NCBI RefSeq assembly: GCF_000427805.1
Contig: NZ_ATYS01000008.1
Location: 62,333-126,332, forward strand
Direction of reading: 5' to 3'
Origin: Budvicia aquatica DSM 5075 = ATCC 35567
GTDB taxonomy: Bacteria > Pseudomonadota > Gammaproteobacteria > Enterobacterales > Enterobacteriaceae
Length of the DNA stretch: 64,000 nucleotides
Shown piece by piece: positions 51,237 to 61,712 of this stretch. Numbering within the stretch: position 1 is the first letter of the stretch; every line of letters begins with the position of its first letter. Both the position numbers and the translations under genes were made by a program. The notes below the pieces were generated by a model. It did not search any database, was not told the origin of the DNA, and saw nothing but the letters and a program-made list of their open reading frames with translations.

Positions 51237-51407
51237 ATGACCCTATTTGAAAAAGTCTTTATCACCGCTATTTTTCTCATTCTAAGCATCAGCATAGGGT
51301 GCATTTTTTTGGCTCAATATCTACTCTCTCCAACCCCAAAACCGCCAGCACAGCTTTATGTCCAGCTATCCGAAGGTTCTTGGGAGATAAAATCTGACGA
51401 TAAGTAA
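51237..51407 (+). CDS. Predicted 56-residue membrane miniprotein
   Basis: Frame beginning MTLFEKVFITAIFLILSISI and ending SEGSWEIKSDDK. Residues about 8-31 form one strong transmembrane helix (VFITAIFLILSISIGCIFLA), followed by a proline-rich joint SPTPKPP and a polar tail. No strong ribosome site is seen (TAAGCG only), which lowers confidence. It follows the 43-residue gene by 145 bp; both pair one helix with a short tail carrying an IKS motif (FTIKS and WEIKS). Family not recognised. Confidence 0.42.
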   Translation: MTLFEKVFITAIFLILSISIGCIFLAQYLLSPTPKPPAQLYVQLSEGSWEIKSDDK

Positions 51408-51543
51408 AAAAGCGCCTCTACCCGACTAAAAGCCATACCGACCGGTTAAATAGATCTTCGTTACCCCCAATCATAAATGACCTATCACCTAAAATAAAAA
51501 AACCGCTTTTTAAGCTCATTTCTAAATAACACCTGGCACCATG

Positions 51544-52046
51544 CAATCGTCATCACTGCGAAAGCAGGAATGCGATTCGTAGGCGAAGCAAACACTCGCC
51601 TAGGGAATCATCAAGGTTTTAACCAACCACACTTAACTTCAGGACTGGATCCCGTTTTTCAACCACTACTGTCCGGAATAAATACAACAATATGTTGGTT
51701 TTAAAAGGGGCAAACGTAGGGAGAGCTTTACTGGCTACTTCCTGTCGCCAGCCCTTTGGGCCAACACTCCGTGTTGTTCAACGCCGTTCCCTACGGCTTT
51801 GTCCGTTGGGGTCGTAGCGGCGAAAGCCGCCGGAGCGCCCGTTATATCTAGGAAAGGTAGGCCCGGAGCCCATTGAGCTTAAAAACATCGCCCCTCGGCC
51901 GCTAGAAAAAGATTATATTTCGACATTCTTTTTGCGGACGAAATTTACGATAAAACTAAATTGAATCATTTTGTCATCAATTGGTTGAAGTGGACTCTAC
52001 TTATCCCGGACAGCAGTGCGTTTTCACTGGGATGACGAGGATGATA
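51544..52046. repeat. Dispersed repeat, copy B, split by an insertion
   Basis: Left part 51544-51662 starts CAATCGTCATCACTGCGAAAGC and ends GGATCCCGTTTTTCAA; right part from 52019 reads CGTTTTCACTGGGATGACGAGG. Joined, these parts rebuild the same element as copy A at 1503-1607 (GGACCCCGTTTTTCAACGGGG then TGACGAGG). The 355-bp inverted-repeat element at 51664-52018 separates them. The left portion is longer than in copy A by some 20-25 bp. Confidence 0.6.
51664..52018. mobile_element. 355-bp non-autonomous inverted-repeat element (MITE-like)
   Basis: Ends are 13-bp inverted repeats with one mismatch: CACTACTGTCCGG (51664-51676) and CCGGACAGCAGTG (52006-52018). Flanks CGTTTTTCAA (51653-51662) and CGTTTTCACT (52019-52028) look like an imperfect target duplication of about 9-10 bp. 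It encodes no transposase. The middle (about 51710-51900) is GC-rich against AT-rich edges and holds an inverted pair CGTAGGGA (51715-51722) / TCCCTACG (51788-51795), a small hairpin AACAC-TCC-GTGTT and a GAAA-tetraloop hairpin GCGGC-GAAA-GCCGC (51817-51830). A parent insertion sequence with the same ends would be needed to move it; its family is not assigned. Confidence 0.7.
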
Positions 52047-52118
52047 GCTAGAATAACTATTAACTAACTCAACAACTCAACGTTATTCATAGCTCTTAGC
52101 TGACAAGCATTATTTATC

Positions 52119-52149
52119 CAACAGGCCGGGTATTGATCCGGCCTGTTGG
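52119..52149 (-). terminator. pepN terminator hairpin
   Basis: CCAACAGGCCGG / CCGGCCTGTTGG, a 12-bp perfect stem with a 7-nt loop, 15 bp past the pepN stop. The following minus-strand sequence is A/T-rich but not a pure T-run. Confidence 0.75.
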
Positions 52150-52163
52150 AGTATCAGGCTAGA

Positions 52164-54782
52164 TTATCCACCATTTAAGGTTTTAGTTATTTTCTCAAAC
52201 AGATCGCCAGATAAATTATCCAATGCTTTTAGCTTTTCCAGAGAGCTACGCATCAGCGCCTGACGAGATTCATCATAACGGCTTAATCGGATCATTGGCT
52301 CAATCAGACGCGAAGCCACCTGCGGATTACGTTGGTTAAGATCGATCAAGATTTCCGTCAGGAAATCATAACCGGATCCGTCTTTAGCATGAAATACTGA
52401 CGGATTAGTGGAAGCAAAAGCCCCGATCAGTGAACGAATTCGATTAGGATTATTGATACTAAATGAACGGTGATTCAACAATGATTTAATCGTCTGTAGA
52501 ACTTGCTTATTCGGGCTGCTGGCCTGAAGAATAAACCATTTATCCATCACTAAGCCATCCTGATGCCAACGCTCATCAAACTCTGACATTAGCTTGTCAC
52601 GGCAGGGTAACTCTGCTGCAACCGCAGCCGATAAGGCAGCTAAAGAGTCAGTCATATTATTGGCATGGTGATATTGCTGACTAATCAGATTATCGGCGAA
52701 ATCACGATCGGTAAATGCTAAGTAACTTAAGCACACATTACGTAACGCGCGTTTGGCAATATCGCCATGATCAATCTGATAACGCTCGGTTTTATTTGCT
52801 ACATAAATTGCCAGCCATTCATCCTGTAATTCCGTTGCCAGGCAGGTTATTAGCGAAGATCTGACCTGATGAATGGCATCGGGATCGATAATATCGAATA
52901 GCTCAGCGATTTCATTTTCTGAAGGTAGCGTCAATATTTGAGCGGCTAAGGCAGGATCCAATTGGTCCGATAATAATACCGCCCTAAAGGCGTCAACCAC
53001 ATGCAGAGGTAAATCAAACATTTCGCCTTGCTGTAAGCGACTAACGTTATCTTTAATATGCTTAGCCAATAACATTTGAGCCGCATCCCAACGGGCAAAG
53101 TCATTGGTTGCATATTGCATTAAGAACGACAGTTGCTGGTCGGTATAAGGATAATCCAGCTTTACCGGAGCAGAAAATTCACGCAGTAATGAAATAATTG
53201 GCTTTTCAGTCACTTTCTCAAAAACAAATGTCTGTTCAGACTGAATAACATTCAGTACGGAGCCCACTGGCCTGCCTTCTGAAAATAACGGAATAATGCT
53301 TCCATCATGAGAATAGAGCTCAATACTTAACGGAATATGTAACGGCAGCTTTTCATGCTGATCCTGCGTCGGTGGCGTCATCTGACGAACGGTCAAGATA
53401 TATTGCTGTTTTACTTCATTATAGCTATCACGCACCGTGAGTTGTGGCGTTCCTGATTGGCTATACCAGCGTCTAAATAAAGTCAGATCAATGCCGGATG
53501 CATCTTCCATTGCCTGAACAAAGTCATCACAGGTCGCAGCACTGCCGTCATGACGTTTGAAGTAAAGCTTCATACCGGCCTGAAACTTCTCTTCACCGAG
53601 TAGAGTGTGCATCATACGGATAACTTCTGACCCTTTTTCATAAACGGTCAGCGTATAAAAGTTATTCATTTCGATGACCTTATCAGGTCGGATCGGATGC
53701 GCCATTGGGCTGGCATCTTCGGCAAATTGGGCACCGCGCATCACTCTGACAGAATCAATTCGATTAACCGCCCGGGATCCCAGATCGGAGCTGAACTCCT
53801 GATCGCGAAATACCGTTAAGCCTTCTTTTAGGCTTAGCTGGAACCAGTCACGACAGGTTACCCGATTACCGGTCCAGTTATGAAAATACTCATGGCCAAT
53901 AACGGCTTCAATATTAAGATAGTCTTTATCCGTCGCCGTTTCGGCCTTAGCCAGAACATATTTGGAGTTGAAAACATTTAACCCTTTGTTCTCCATCGCA
54001 CCCATATTAAAGAAGTCGACTGCGACGATCATATAGATATCAAGGTCATACTCCAGACCAAATCGAGTTTCATCCCACTTCATTGCATTCTTTAACGAGG
54101 TCATCGCCCAGTCAGCCCGGTCCAGATTTCCTCGATCGACAAATAGCTCGAGATCTACCTTACGGCCAGAGCAAGTAGTAAATGTATCACGTAGCACATC
54201 GAAGTCACCGGCGACCAGAGCGAACAGGTAACTTGGTTTCGGGAATGGATCTTCCCATTGGATCCAATGACGTCCGTCATCCAGATCCCCTTGAGCAATG
54301 CGGTTACCGTTAGATAATAAGTAAGGATAGGCTTTTTTATCTGCCACAATACGCGTTGTGAAACGCGCCAGCACGTCCGGGCGATCTAAATAGTAGGTAA
54401 TATGACGGAACCCTTCGGCTTCACACTGAGTACATAATGCTTCACCTGAAAGATACAGGCCTTCCAGAGCACTATTCTTAGCCGGATGAATATCATTAAT
54501 GATGGTTAAAGTGAAACGATCGGGAAGTTGATTGATGATCAACTGACCATCTGACTGCTGGTAATCAGCCCAAGGTTGTTGATCCACACTGACAGAAATT
54601 AAGGTTAGATTTTCACCATCAAGAATTAATGGCGCGTTACGCTCACTATTACGCTGAACCTGCGTCACAGCGGTAACCCGAGTGGTTTCCGGTGACAGTT
54701 CGAAATCTAATGCAATATCGGTAATAGTAAAATCAGGTTTGGTATAGTCGTGGCGATATTTCGCCTGTGGCTTGTGAGTCAT
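52164..54782 (-). CDS. pepN: Aminopeptidase N
   Basis: Cytoplasmic M1 zinc aminopeptidase with broad specificity. Exopeptidase motif FFNMGAMENKGLNVFNSKY and zinc site VIGHEYFHNWTGNRVTCRD followed by the distal Glu in SLKEGLTVFRDQEFSS. Family start MTHKPQAKYRHDYTKPDF from ATG 54782 gives 872 residues (E. coli 870); the longer frame adds eight residues. pncB is divergent, as in E. coli, but the intervening DNA contains an ERIC element. Confidence 0.98.
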   Translation of the reverse strand: MTHKPQAKYRHDYTKPDFTITDIALDFELSPETTRVTAVTQVQRNSERNAPLILDGENLTLISVSVDQQPWADYQQSDGQLIINQLPDRFTLTIINDIHPAKNSALEGLYLSGEALCTQCEAEGFRHITYYLDRPDVLARFTTRIVADKKAYPYLLSNGNRIAQGDLDDGRHWIQWEDPFPKPSYLFALVAGDFDVLRDTFTTCSGRKVDLELFVDRGNLDRADWAMTSLKNAMKWDETRFGLEYDLDIYMIVAVDFFNMGAMENKGLNVFNSKYVLAKAETATDKDYLNIEAVIGHEYFHNWTGNRVTCRDWFQLSLKEGLTVFRDQEFSSDLGSRAVNRIDSVRVMRGAQFAEDASPMAHPIRPDKVIEMNNFYTLTVYEKGSEVIRMMHTLLGEEKFQAGMKLYFKRHDGSAATCDDFVQAMEDASGIDLTLFRRWYSQSGTPQLTVRDSYNEVKQQYILTVRQMTPPTQDQHEKLPLHIPLSIELYSHDGSIIPLFSEGRPVGSVLNVIQSEQTFVFEKVTEKPIISLLREFSAPVKLDYPYTDQQLSFLMQYATNDFARWDAAQMLLAKHIKDNVSRLQQGEMFDLPLHVVDAFRAVLLSDQLDPALAAQILTLPSENEIAELFDIIDPDAIHQVRSSLITCLATELQDEWLAIYVANKTERYQIDHGDIAKRALRNVCLSYLAFTDRDFADNLISQQYHHANNMTDSLAALSAAVAAELPCRDKLMSEFDERWHQDGLVMDKWFILQASSPNKQVLQTIKSLLNHRSFSINNPNRIRSLIGAFASTNPSVFHAKDGSGYDFLTEILIDLNQRNPQVASRLIEPMIRLSRYDESRQALMRSSLEKLKALDNLSGDLFEKITKTLNGG

Positions 54783-54918
54783 AAAAAACCTATGTTGTTC
54801 AATCAATTCATAAACTGAGTCTATGCTTCTTCATCTGGAGTTGCAAAATGCTCGACGATTAAATCGGAAAAATAATCATTTGCTTCTCATCTGTTATTCA
54901 GTATCGTTGACTCTTAGC

Positions 54919-55044
54919 TATACCCCAAATAATTCGAGTTGCATTGAGGCGGCAAGGGAGCGAGTCACGATGAGCTTACTCAGGTAAGTGATTCGGGGAG
55001 CGCGTGCAGCCAAGAAATATGTAGCTTGAAGTATGACGGGTATA
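54919..55044. repeat. ERIC element (126 bp)
   Basis: Near-canonical enterobacterial repetitive intergenic consensus. Begins TATACCCCAAATAATTCGAG and ends AGCTTGAAGTATGACGGGTATA, with the central palindrome GAGCTTACTCAGGTAAGTGA and the GCAGCCAAG block. Length is the classic 126-127 bp. It occupies the pepN-pncB divergent promoter region; the remaining bases of 54783-55141 show no gene. Confidence 0.93.
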
Positions 55045-55141
55045 AATGCCGGAACATCTTCTCGCTTTTTTAAGTGAATATAACAGGTATACTCTCCGGA
55101 TATTTCAGGGCGTCACTCAATGAGAAAACAGTAATCGCAAC

Positions 55142-56350
55142 ATGAAACCACACGCTACCCCTATCCTTACCTCAATATTAGATACCGACGCTTATAAACT
55201 GCATATGCAACAAGCCGTTTATCATCGTTATCGTAATACCACTGTCGTTGCCGAGTTTCGTTGCCGCAGTGAAGATCTTCTGGGTGATTACGCTGATGAA
55301 ATCCGCCAGCAAGTAGAACTGATGCGTGATTTAGCCCTAACAGAAGATGAATATACCTATCTGGCTTCCCTACCCTTTTTCCAATCTGACTACCTTGAAT
55401 GGCTAAAAAGCTTTCGCTTTGATCCCTCTCAGGTTCAGGTCATTAATGATAAAGGCAGGCTGAAAATCCGTATTACCGGCCTTTGGTATCAAACGATTCT
55501 TTGGGAAGTTCCTTTATTAGCGGTTATCAGTGAAACCATTCATCGTAACCGAACCCCGGATATTGGCGTTGAACAGGCTGTTTCTTATTTACGCGAAAAA
55601 CTGACTCGATTCCGCCATGACTATGCGGACGTTGATTTATCACAGTTTAAGCTGTCTGATTTTGGTACCCGCCGTCGCTATACTAAAGATGTTCAACATG
55701 CGATCGTCAGCGTATTGCAGCAGGAGTTCTCGCCTTATTTAATCGGTACCAGTAACTATGATTTAGCCCACCGACTAAATCTGCCGCCTATCGGCACTCA
55801 GGCTCATGAGTGGTTTCAAGCCTTCCAGCAAATTAGTCCGGTATTAGCCAATAGCCAACGTGCGGCACTACAAGGATGGCTGGATGAGTATCCTGACCAG
55901 TTAGGCATCGCGTTAACTGACTGTATTACAATGGATGCATTCCTGCGTGATTTTGGCACCTATTTCGCCACCCAATATGAAGGTTTGCGGCATGACTCAG
56001 GGGACCCTTTTGAATGGGGTGAAAAAGCTATCGCCCATTATCAGGCGCTTGGGATTGATCCCCTCAGTAAGACATTAGTCTTTTCTGATAATCTGGATTT
56101 AGATAAAGCGCTGGCGCTTTATAAAAGGTTCCATAAGCAGATTAAATTAGTATTTGGTATTGGCACCCGCCTGACCTGTGACATTCCCGGCGTTAATCCG
56201 CAGAATATTGTGATTAAGCTTATTCAATGTAATGGCAAACCAGTCGCTAAACTGTCAGATAGCCCGGGTAAATCAATCTGTCAGGATAAAGGCTTCGTTA
56301 AAGCGTTACACAAAGCGTTTAACCTGCCGCTGGCAAAGCGCGATAACTGA
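55142..56350 (+). CDS. pncB: Nicotinate phosphoribosyltransferase
   Basis: Converts nicotinate and PRPP to nicotinate mononucleotide, driven by ATP, the step after PncA in NAD salvage. Family start [21 protein letters not shown], phosphorylated His region [20 protein letters not shown], and PRPP-site [18 protein letters not shown]. 402 residues versus 400. Strong terminator downstream. Confidence 0.97.
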   Translation: MKPHATPILTSILDTDAYKLHMQQAVYHRYRNTTVVAEFRCRSEDLLGDYADEIRQQVELMRDLALTEDEYTYLASLPFFQSDYLEWLKSFRFDPSQVQVINDKGRLKIRITGLWYQTILWEVPLLAVISETIHRNRTPDIGVEQAVSYLREKLTRFRHDYADVDLSQFKLSDFGTRRRYTKDVQHAIVSVLQQEFSPYLIGTSNYDLAHRLNLPPIGTQAHEWFQAFQQISPVLANSQRAALQGWLDEYPDQLGIALTDCITMDAFLRDFGTYFATQYEGLRHDSGDPFEWGEKAIAHYQALGIDPLSKTLVFSDNLDLDKALALYKRFHKQIKLVFGIGTRLTCDIPGVNPQNIVIKLIQCNGKPVAKLSDSPGKSICQDKGFVKALHKAFNLPLAKRDN

Positions 56351-56361
56351 TATCACTCAAT

Positions 56362-56399
56362 TAAAACCGCCTTTTGGATATAAAAAGGCGGTTTTTTTT
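56362..56399 (+). terminator. pncB terminator
   Basis: AAAACCGCCTTTT / AAAAAGGCGGTTTT stem followed by TTTT, about 12 bp after the pncB stop. Confidence 0.9.
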
Positions 56400-56608
56400 A
56401 GTAACGTTATTCGCCGGAACGCCACTCAAAACGTCAAGAAGTTAAGAGTACATCGCTAAATTATGAACAAAGTTCAAATTATGTTGTAGATATTACTTTT
56501 TTCTACTTGTCAGATGGCGTGCAACAAGTAACATAGCAAAGTTATTCTCCCGATAAATATGGGAAATAAACCTTATTCAAATACATTAACATCATAAGAG
56601 AGAACTTT

Positions 56609-58009
56609 ATGAGCGTAGTGCCTGTAGTCGACGTACTGCAAGGCCGTGCTGCGGTTGACAGCGAAGTCACCGTACGCGGTTGGGTGCGTACCCGGCGTGA
56701 TTCTAAAGCCGGTATTTCCTTCCTGACCGTCTATGACGGATCATGCTTTAATCCGTTACAGGCTGTCATTAATCATTCTCTGCCTAATTATCAGGATGAA
56801 GTGTTACACCTGACGACCGGTTGCTCGGTTATAGTGACAGGGACTGTGGTTGCCTCACCGGGTGAAGGTCAACCTGTTGAACTACAGGCAACCAAGGTAG
56901 AAGTTACCGGTTGGGTTGACGATCCGGATACTTATCCGATGGCGGCTAAACGCCACAGTATCGAATATCTGCGCGAAGTGGCTCACTTACGCCCGCGTAC
57001 CAATATTATTGGTGCCGTAGCCCGCGTCAGACATACGTTGGCCCAGGCTATTCATCGTTTCTTTGATGAGCAAGGCTATTTCTGGGTTTCGACGCCAATT
57101 ATCACTGCGTCGGATACCGAAGGTGCCGGTGAAATGTTCCGCGTCTCTACCTTAGATTTAGAAAACCTGCCTCGCACAGATAAAGGTGCCATTGATTTCG
57201 GTCAGGACTTTTTTGGTCGTGAATCATTTTTAACCGTATCCGGTCAGCTAAATGGCGAGACTTATGCCAGTGCCCTGTCGAAGGTTTACACCTTTGGCCC
57301 GACCTTCCGTGCAGAAAATTCAAATACCAGCCGTCATTTAGCTGAATTCTGGATGGTCGAACCAGAAGTCGCCTTTGCCGATTTAAATGATGTTGCAGCG
57401 CTGGCAGAAGCGATGCTGAAGTATGTCTTTAAGGCAGTGTTGGCTGAACGGGCTGACGATATGGCCTTCTTTGCTGAGCGTGTCGATAAAGAGGCTATCT
57501 CTCGCTTAGAGCAGTTCGTCACTTCGGACTTTGCCCAGGTTGACTACACTGATGCCATAGAAATTCTGTTAAGTTGCGGGCAAACGTTTGAGAATCCGGT
57601 GAGCTGGGGGATTGATTTATCCTCAGAGCACGAACGCTACTTAGCTGAAAAACACTTTAAAGCACCGGTGGTAGTGAAAAACTATCCGAAAGATATTAAA
57701 GCATTCTATATGCGCATGAATGAAGATGGCAAAACGGTTGCAGCCATGGACGTTCTTGCACCGGGCATCGGTGAAATTATCGGGGGTTCTCAGCGTGAGG
57801 AACGCTTAGATAAGTTCGACCAGCGTCTGGCAGAAATGGGCTTAAATAAAGAAGATTACAGTTGGTATCGCGATCTGCGTCGTTATGGCACAGTTCCGCA
57901 TTCAGGATTCGGTTTAGGATTCGAACGTTTAATTGCTTATGTTACCGGCGTACAGAACGTTCGGGATGTAATACCTTTCCCAAGAACCCCTAGAAACGTA
58001 TCATTCTAA
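56609..58009 (+). CDS. asnS: Asparaginyl-tRNA synthetase
   Basis: Class IIb synthetase charging tRNA-Asn. N-terminal OB-fold anticodon domain (about 1-115, [19 protein letters not shown]), motif 2 in [20 protein letters not shown] and motif 3 in [21 protein letters not shown] ending [12 protein letters not shown]. 466 residues, the E. coli length. Lies between pncB and the porin as in E. coli. Confidence 0.98.
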   Translation: MSVVPVVDVLQGRAAVDSEVTVRGWVRTRRDSKAGISFLTVYDGSCFNPLQAVINHSLPNYQDEVLHLTTGCSVIVTGTVVASPGEGQPVELQATKVEVTGWVDDPDTYPMAAKRHSIEYLREVAHLRPRTNIIGAVARVRHTLAQAIHRFFDEQGYFWVSTPIITASDTEGAGEMFRVSTLDLENLPRTDKGAIDFGQDFFGRESFLTVSGQLNGETYASALSKVYTFGPTFRAENSNTSRHLAEFWMVEPEVAFADLNDVAALAEAMLKYVFKAVLAERADDMAFFAERVDKEAISRLEQFVTSDFAQVDYTDAIEILLSCGQTFENPVSWGIDLSSEHERYLAEKHFKAPVVVKNYPKDIKAFYMRMNEDGKTVAAMDVLAPGIGEIIGGSQREERLDKFDQRLAEMGLNKEDYSWYRDLRRYGTVPHSGFGLGFERLIAYVTGVQNVRDVIPFPRTPRNVSF

Positions 58010-58033
58010 AAAATGAAATAAGTTCAATTTTTT

Positions 58034-58060
58034 TAAAGGCCAGAGATTCTGGCCTTTTGT
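58034..58060 (+). terminator. asnS terminator
   Basis: AAAGGCCAGA-GATT-CTGGCCTTT stem and T-rich tail, 25 bp after the asnS stop. Confidence 0.9.
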
Positions 58061-58288
58061 TTTTCAAAACTTAGACCAATATCACAAAGTTCAATCACAT
58101 TAACATTTAGAAATACATATTTTCCGCTTGTAACTTCTTTAGTATATTAGTAGCATTTAAAGGCTAGATAAACTGCCCCACGAATGAAAAACTGCGGGTG
58201 GCTACAAAAATGGCATCAAATGTTTACCAACTTTAAAGTTGGAAGCAGTGGCAGATGTCTAACAACTCCAACGAGGGAAGTTATTAAA

Positions 58289-59398
58289 ATGATGAAACGT
58301 AAAATCTTAGCAGTGATCGTTCCAGCCCTTTTAGTTGCTGGTACAGCAAACGCAGCCGAAATTTACAACAAAGACGGCAATAAATTAAGCATCACCGGAA
58401 AAATCCAAGGTTCACACCTGTTCTCCGATGATAAATCAGCCGACGGCGATAAGACCTATGCGCGTTTCGGCTTAAAAGGTGAAACCCAAGTCAACGATCA
58501 AGTTGTTGGTTACGGTTATTACCAGACTGAACTGAATGCAAGCAACAGTGAAGGTTCTACCAAGAACTCACAAAAAACTCGTCTGGCTTATGCTGGTCTG
58601 AAAGTGGGTGATGCTGGTTCTTTCGACTACGGTCGTAACTACGGCGTTCTGTATGACATCGGCGGCTGGACTGACGTTCTGCCAGAGTTCGGTGGCGACT
58701 CTTACCAACAAACTGACGTCTTTATGACTCAGCGTGCTGGTGGCTTAGCAACGTACCGTAACAAAAACTTCTTCGGTATGGTTGACGGCTTAAACTTTGC
58801 CGTACAGTACCAAGGTCGTAACGACTCAACTGACCGTAACGCTACAGATCGCAACGGTGACGGCTGGGGTCTATCATCTACCTATGATTTAGGTATGGGT
58901 CTGTCTTTAGGTGCTGCTATGGCATCATCTGACCGTACTAGTGGCCAATCCGCTGATGGTGAAGGCGATCGCGCTGACGCGTACACTGGTGGTATCAAAT
59001 ACGACGCTAATAACGTCTATTTAGCTGCTATGTACAGCCAGACGTATAACATGACTACCTTTAATAAAAACTCTAGTTCAAACTTTAAATCAGCGTTTGC
59101 TAACAAAACTCAAAACGTTGAGTTAGTTGCACAGTATATGTTTGACTTTGGCCTACAGCCATCACTGGCCTGGGTTTACTCAAAAGGTAAAGACTTAGAC
59201 TACTCTGTTGGTGCTAGAACTTATGATAGCCAAGACTTAGTAAACTATGTTGACGTTGGTGCTACTTACTACTTCAACAAAAACATCTCAACTAAAGTTG
59301 ACTATAAAATCAACATGATGGATGAGAATGACTTTACTAGAAGTGCTGGCATCACTACTGATGATGTGGTAGCTGTTGGTATCGTTTACCAGTTCTAA
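58289..59398 (+). CDS. ompF: OmpF-like general porin
   Basis: Trimeric 16-stranded outer-membrane porin for small hydrophilic solutes. Signal peptide [20 protein letters not shown], cleaved after NA, and mature start [16 protein letters not shown]; constriction loop 3 with [11 protein letters not shown]; barrel end [15 protein letters not shown] 58289 (MMKRK, as E. coli OmpF) follows GAGGGAAG; the longer frame adds 35 unrelated residues. 369 residues versus 362, with surface-loop differences, including an Asn/Asp-rich loop around [13 protein letters not shown]. Position between asnS and aspC supports ompF. OmpR boxes were not securely recognised upstream. Codon use is strongly biased. Confidence 0.93.
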   Translation: MMKRKILAVIVPALLVAGTANAAEIYNKDGNKLSITGKIQGSHLFSDDKSADGDKTYARFGLKGETQVNDQVVGYGYYQTELNASNSEGSTKNSQKTRLAYAGLKVGDAGSFDYGRNYGVLYDIGGWTDVLPEFGGDSYQQTDVFMTQRAGGLATYRNKNFFGMVDGLNFAVQYQGRNDSTDRNATDRNGDGWGLSSTYDLGMGLSLGAAMASSDRTSGQSADGEGDRADAYTGGIKYDANNVYLAAMYSQTYNMTTFNKNSSSNFKSAFANKTQNVELVAQYMFDFGLQPSLAWVYSKGKDLDYSVGARTYDSQDLVNYVDVGATYYFNKNISTKVDYKINMMDENDFTRSAGITTDDVVAVGIVYQF

Positions 59399-59421
59399 TT
59401 CATATTTTATGAATAGCTGAC

Positions 59422-59446
59422 AAAGGCACCTTCGGGTGCCTTTTTA
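59422..59446 (+). terminator. ompF terminator
   Basis: AAAGGCACC-TTC-GGGTGCCTTT stem followed by TT, 23 bp after the porin stop. Confidence 0.92.
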
Positions 59447-59638
59447 TATTTTATACCATCAGAAAAAACGCCATACCATAAGTATACCAAGGTGACAGTA
59501 TCATTAGATTTTTCAATATATTCTGCAGCCTTATCGTTTTATTTACTTTTTCATTCTAAACATTTGTCAAACCCGATAAATTGACGTTACTCTGGTTACA
59601 CTTTTCTCCGTTAATCTAATCCATGGAAGCTACTCACT

Positions 59639-60829
59639 ATGTTTGAACATATTACAGCCGCGCCCGCTGACCCTATATTAGGATTGGGAGATCTTTATAA
59701 TGCTGAAACCCGCCCTAATAAAATCAATCTGGGCATCGGCGTTTATAAAGATGAAACTGGCCAGACCCCGGTACTTGATAGCGTAAAAAAAGCCGAGCAG
59801 TATTTACTTGAGAATGAAAAAACTAAAAACTACCTTGGCATAGCCGGACTGGCAACTTTTGCTACCTGTACTCAAGAATTACTGTTTGGTCGCGCAAATT
59901 CGATTATCACAGATAAACGTGCCCGCACCGCACAGGCTCCGGGCGGTACCGGAGCACTACGGATTGCCGCAGATTTTATCGCATCAAATACCAATGCCAA
60001 ACGCGTATGGATTAGTAACCCAAGCTGGCCTAATCATAAAAACGTTTTTAACGCCGCCGGATTAGAAACGCCTGAATACACCTATTACAATGCTGAACAA
60101 CATTCTCTGGATTTTGACGGCATGCTGGCCAGCCTGGAAAAAGCTCAGGCCGGTGATGTGGTTTTATTCCACGGGTGCTGTCACAATCCAACCGGTATCG
60201 ATCCTACCGAAGAACAGTGGAAAGTACTGGCTAAGCTGTCTGCGGAGCGTGGCTGGCTTCCCCTTTTCGATTTTGCCTATCAGGGTTTTGCTAAAGGTTT
60301 AGAAGAAGATTCCCAGGGCCTGCGTATTTTTGCCGCATCTAACCCTGAACTGATCGTTGCCAGTTCCTATTCTAAAAACTTTGGCCTCTACAATGAACGG
60401 GTTGGAGCCTTCACTTTAGTGGCAACCGACAGCGAAACGGCTGAGCGCGCATTTAGCCAGGTTAAATCGGTTATCAGAGCCAATTACTCCAACCCACCGG
60501 CTCATGGCGCTTCCATTGTTGCTGCCATACTCAGTAACCCAAGCCTGCGTGAAAGCTGGGAACAAGAGCTGACGGATATGCGTCAACGCATTCATCGCAT
60601 GCGCCAGCTTTTTGTTAATACCTTACAAGAAAAAGGCGCTCAGCAGGACTTCAGCTTTATTACCCTGCAAAACGGTATGTTTTCCTTTAGTGGCTTAACC
60701 CCGGAGCAAGTACTGCGCTTGAGGAATGAATATGCCATCTATGCGGTTAACTCTGGCAGGATTAATGTGGCAGGTATGACATTAGATAATATGGCCCCGC
60801 TTTGTGAAGCTATCGTTGCGGTGCTTTAA
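59639..60829 (+). CDS. aspC: Aspartate aminotransferase
   Basis: PLP-dependent transaminase linking aspartate/oxaloacetate and glutamate/2-oxoglutarate; also acts on aromatic amino acids. PLP-Lys in [17 protein letters not shown], phosphate and ring contacts in [16 protein letters not shown], and the C-terminal substrate Arg in INVAGM-type [12 protein letters not shown]. 396 residues, the E. coli length. Downstream of the porin as in E. coli. Confidence 0.98.
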   Translation: MFEHITAAPADPILGLGDLYNAETRPNKINLGIGVYKDETGQTPVLDSVKKAEQYLLENEKTKNYLGIAGLATFATCTQELLFGRANSIITDKRARTAQAPGGTGALRIAADFIASNTNAKRVWISNPSWPNHKNVFNAAGLETPEYTYYNAEQHSLDFDGMLASLEKAQAGDVVLFHGCCHNPTGIDPTEEQWKVLAKLSAERGWLPLFDFAYQGFAKGLEEDSQGLRIFAASNPELIVASSYSKNFGLYNERVGAFTLVATDSETAERAFSQVKSVIRANYSNPPAHGASIVAAILSNPSLRESWEQELTDMRQRIHRMRQLFVNTLQEKGAQQDFSFITLQNGMFSFSGLTPEQVLRLRNEYAIYAVNSGRINVAGMTLDNMAPLCEAIVAVL

Positions 60830-60866
60830 GAATATCGCAGCCAGGCGTTGTTAGTACTGATAAAAA

Positions 60867-60894
60867 CCAAAGGACGTTGAAAAACGTCCTTTGG
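60867..60894. terminator. Bidirectional aspC/gloC terminator
   Basis: CCAAAGGACGTT-GAAA-AACGTCCTTTGG: 12-bp perfect stem with a GNRA tetraloop between convergent genes. T-runs are short. Confidence 0.75.
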
Positions 60895-60926
60895 CTATTA
60901 ACGCTTTTATTAAAAATAACGTTAAT

Positions 60927-61565
60927 CTAAAGCCGATCGGCAACAAAAGGATTAGTCTGGCGCTCGTCACCAAAGGTCGACATTGGCCCGTGCCCCGGAA
61001 TAAACTGCACATCATTACCCAACGGCCATAGTTTCTCGCGAATAGACGAAATCAAATCAGAATAATTTCCCCGCGGAAAATCCGTCCGCCCTATCCCGCC
61101 GCAAAATAGCACATCGCCGACCGAGGCTAATTTAGCTGACGCTGAAAAGAAAATGATATGGCCTGGCGTATGTCCCGGCGTATGGCGAACGAATAATGTT
61201 TGATGGCCAAAACTCACTGAATCGCCCTCATCCAGCCAACGATCGGGAACAAAGGCAGTACAGTTTTCTAAACCAAAGCGGGCACTTTGTTCTGCCAGAC
61301 TTTCCAGTAAGAAGCTATCATCCTTATGCGGACCAACAATAGGTACCCCATAATGTTGAGCAATTTCAGTCGCAGCACCCACATGGTCAAGATGTCCATG
61401 GGTTAGCAATACTTTTGCCAACTTAACCCCTTGAGCTTCAATTGCGCTGATTAATAGCGCCGATTCCCCACCGGGATCAACAATGGCCGCTTGTTGGGTC
61501 TCTTCACACCATAATAGCGTGCAGTTTTGCTGGAATGGCGTAACGGGAATAATTTGATATTTCAA
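60927..61565 (-). CDS. gloC: Type II glyoxalase / metallo-beta-lactamase-fold hydrolase GloC
   Basis: Hydrolyses S-lactoylglutathione in methylglyoxal detoxification. The HxHxDH zinc motif is LLTHGHLDHVGAA, further ligands are in FVRHTPGHTPGHIIFF, and the last His in FIPGHGPMSTFGDER. 212 residues (E. coli YcbL 215). Between aspC and mepK, as in E. coli. Confidence 0.95.
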   Translation of the reverse strand: MKYQIIPVTPFQQNCTLLWCEETQQAAIVDPGGESALLISAIEAQGVKLAKVLLTHGHLDHVGAATEIAQHYGVPIVGPHKDDSFLLESLAEQSARFGLENCTAFVPDRWLDEGDSVSFGHQTLFVRHTPGHTPGHIIFFSASAKLASVGDVLFCGGIGRTDFPRGNYSDLISSIREKLWPLGNDVQFIPGHGPMSTFGDERQTNPFVADRL

Positions 61566-61670
61566 AGAAACACTCCATTAAGGCTAAACGTCTGTAGGTT
61601 TTTAATTAATGTCCCATACTACTGGGTTAAGGCTCATTTGTTTAGCACCCATGATTAAAATTATCCCCAT

Positions 61671-61698
61671 AAAAAACGCTCAATTAAGAGCGTTTTTT
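61671..61698 (-). terminator. mepK terminator
   Basis: AAAAAACGCTC-AATTAA-GAGCGTTTTTT perfect stem with T-runs either way, 15 bp after the mepK stop. Confidence 0.88.
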
Positions 61699-61712
61699 AT
61701 GCAAATTAAAAC

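Noticed and set aside
51644-51683. Insertion-sequence transposase remnant at the inverted-repeat element
   Set aside because: No frame in the 355-bp element resembles a transposase; only the ends are element-like, so it is listed as non-autonomous.
54919-55044. Possible small RNA or riboswitch before pncB
   Set aside because: The sequence is a canonical ERIC palindrome from end to end.
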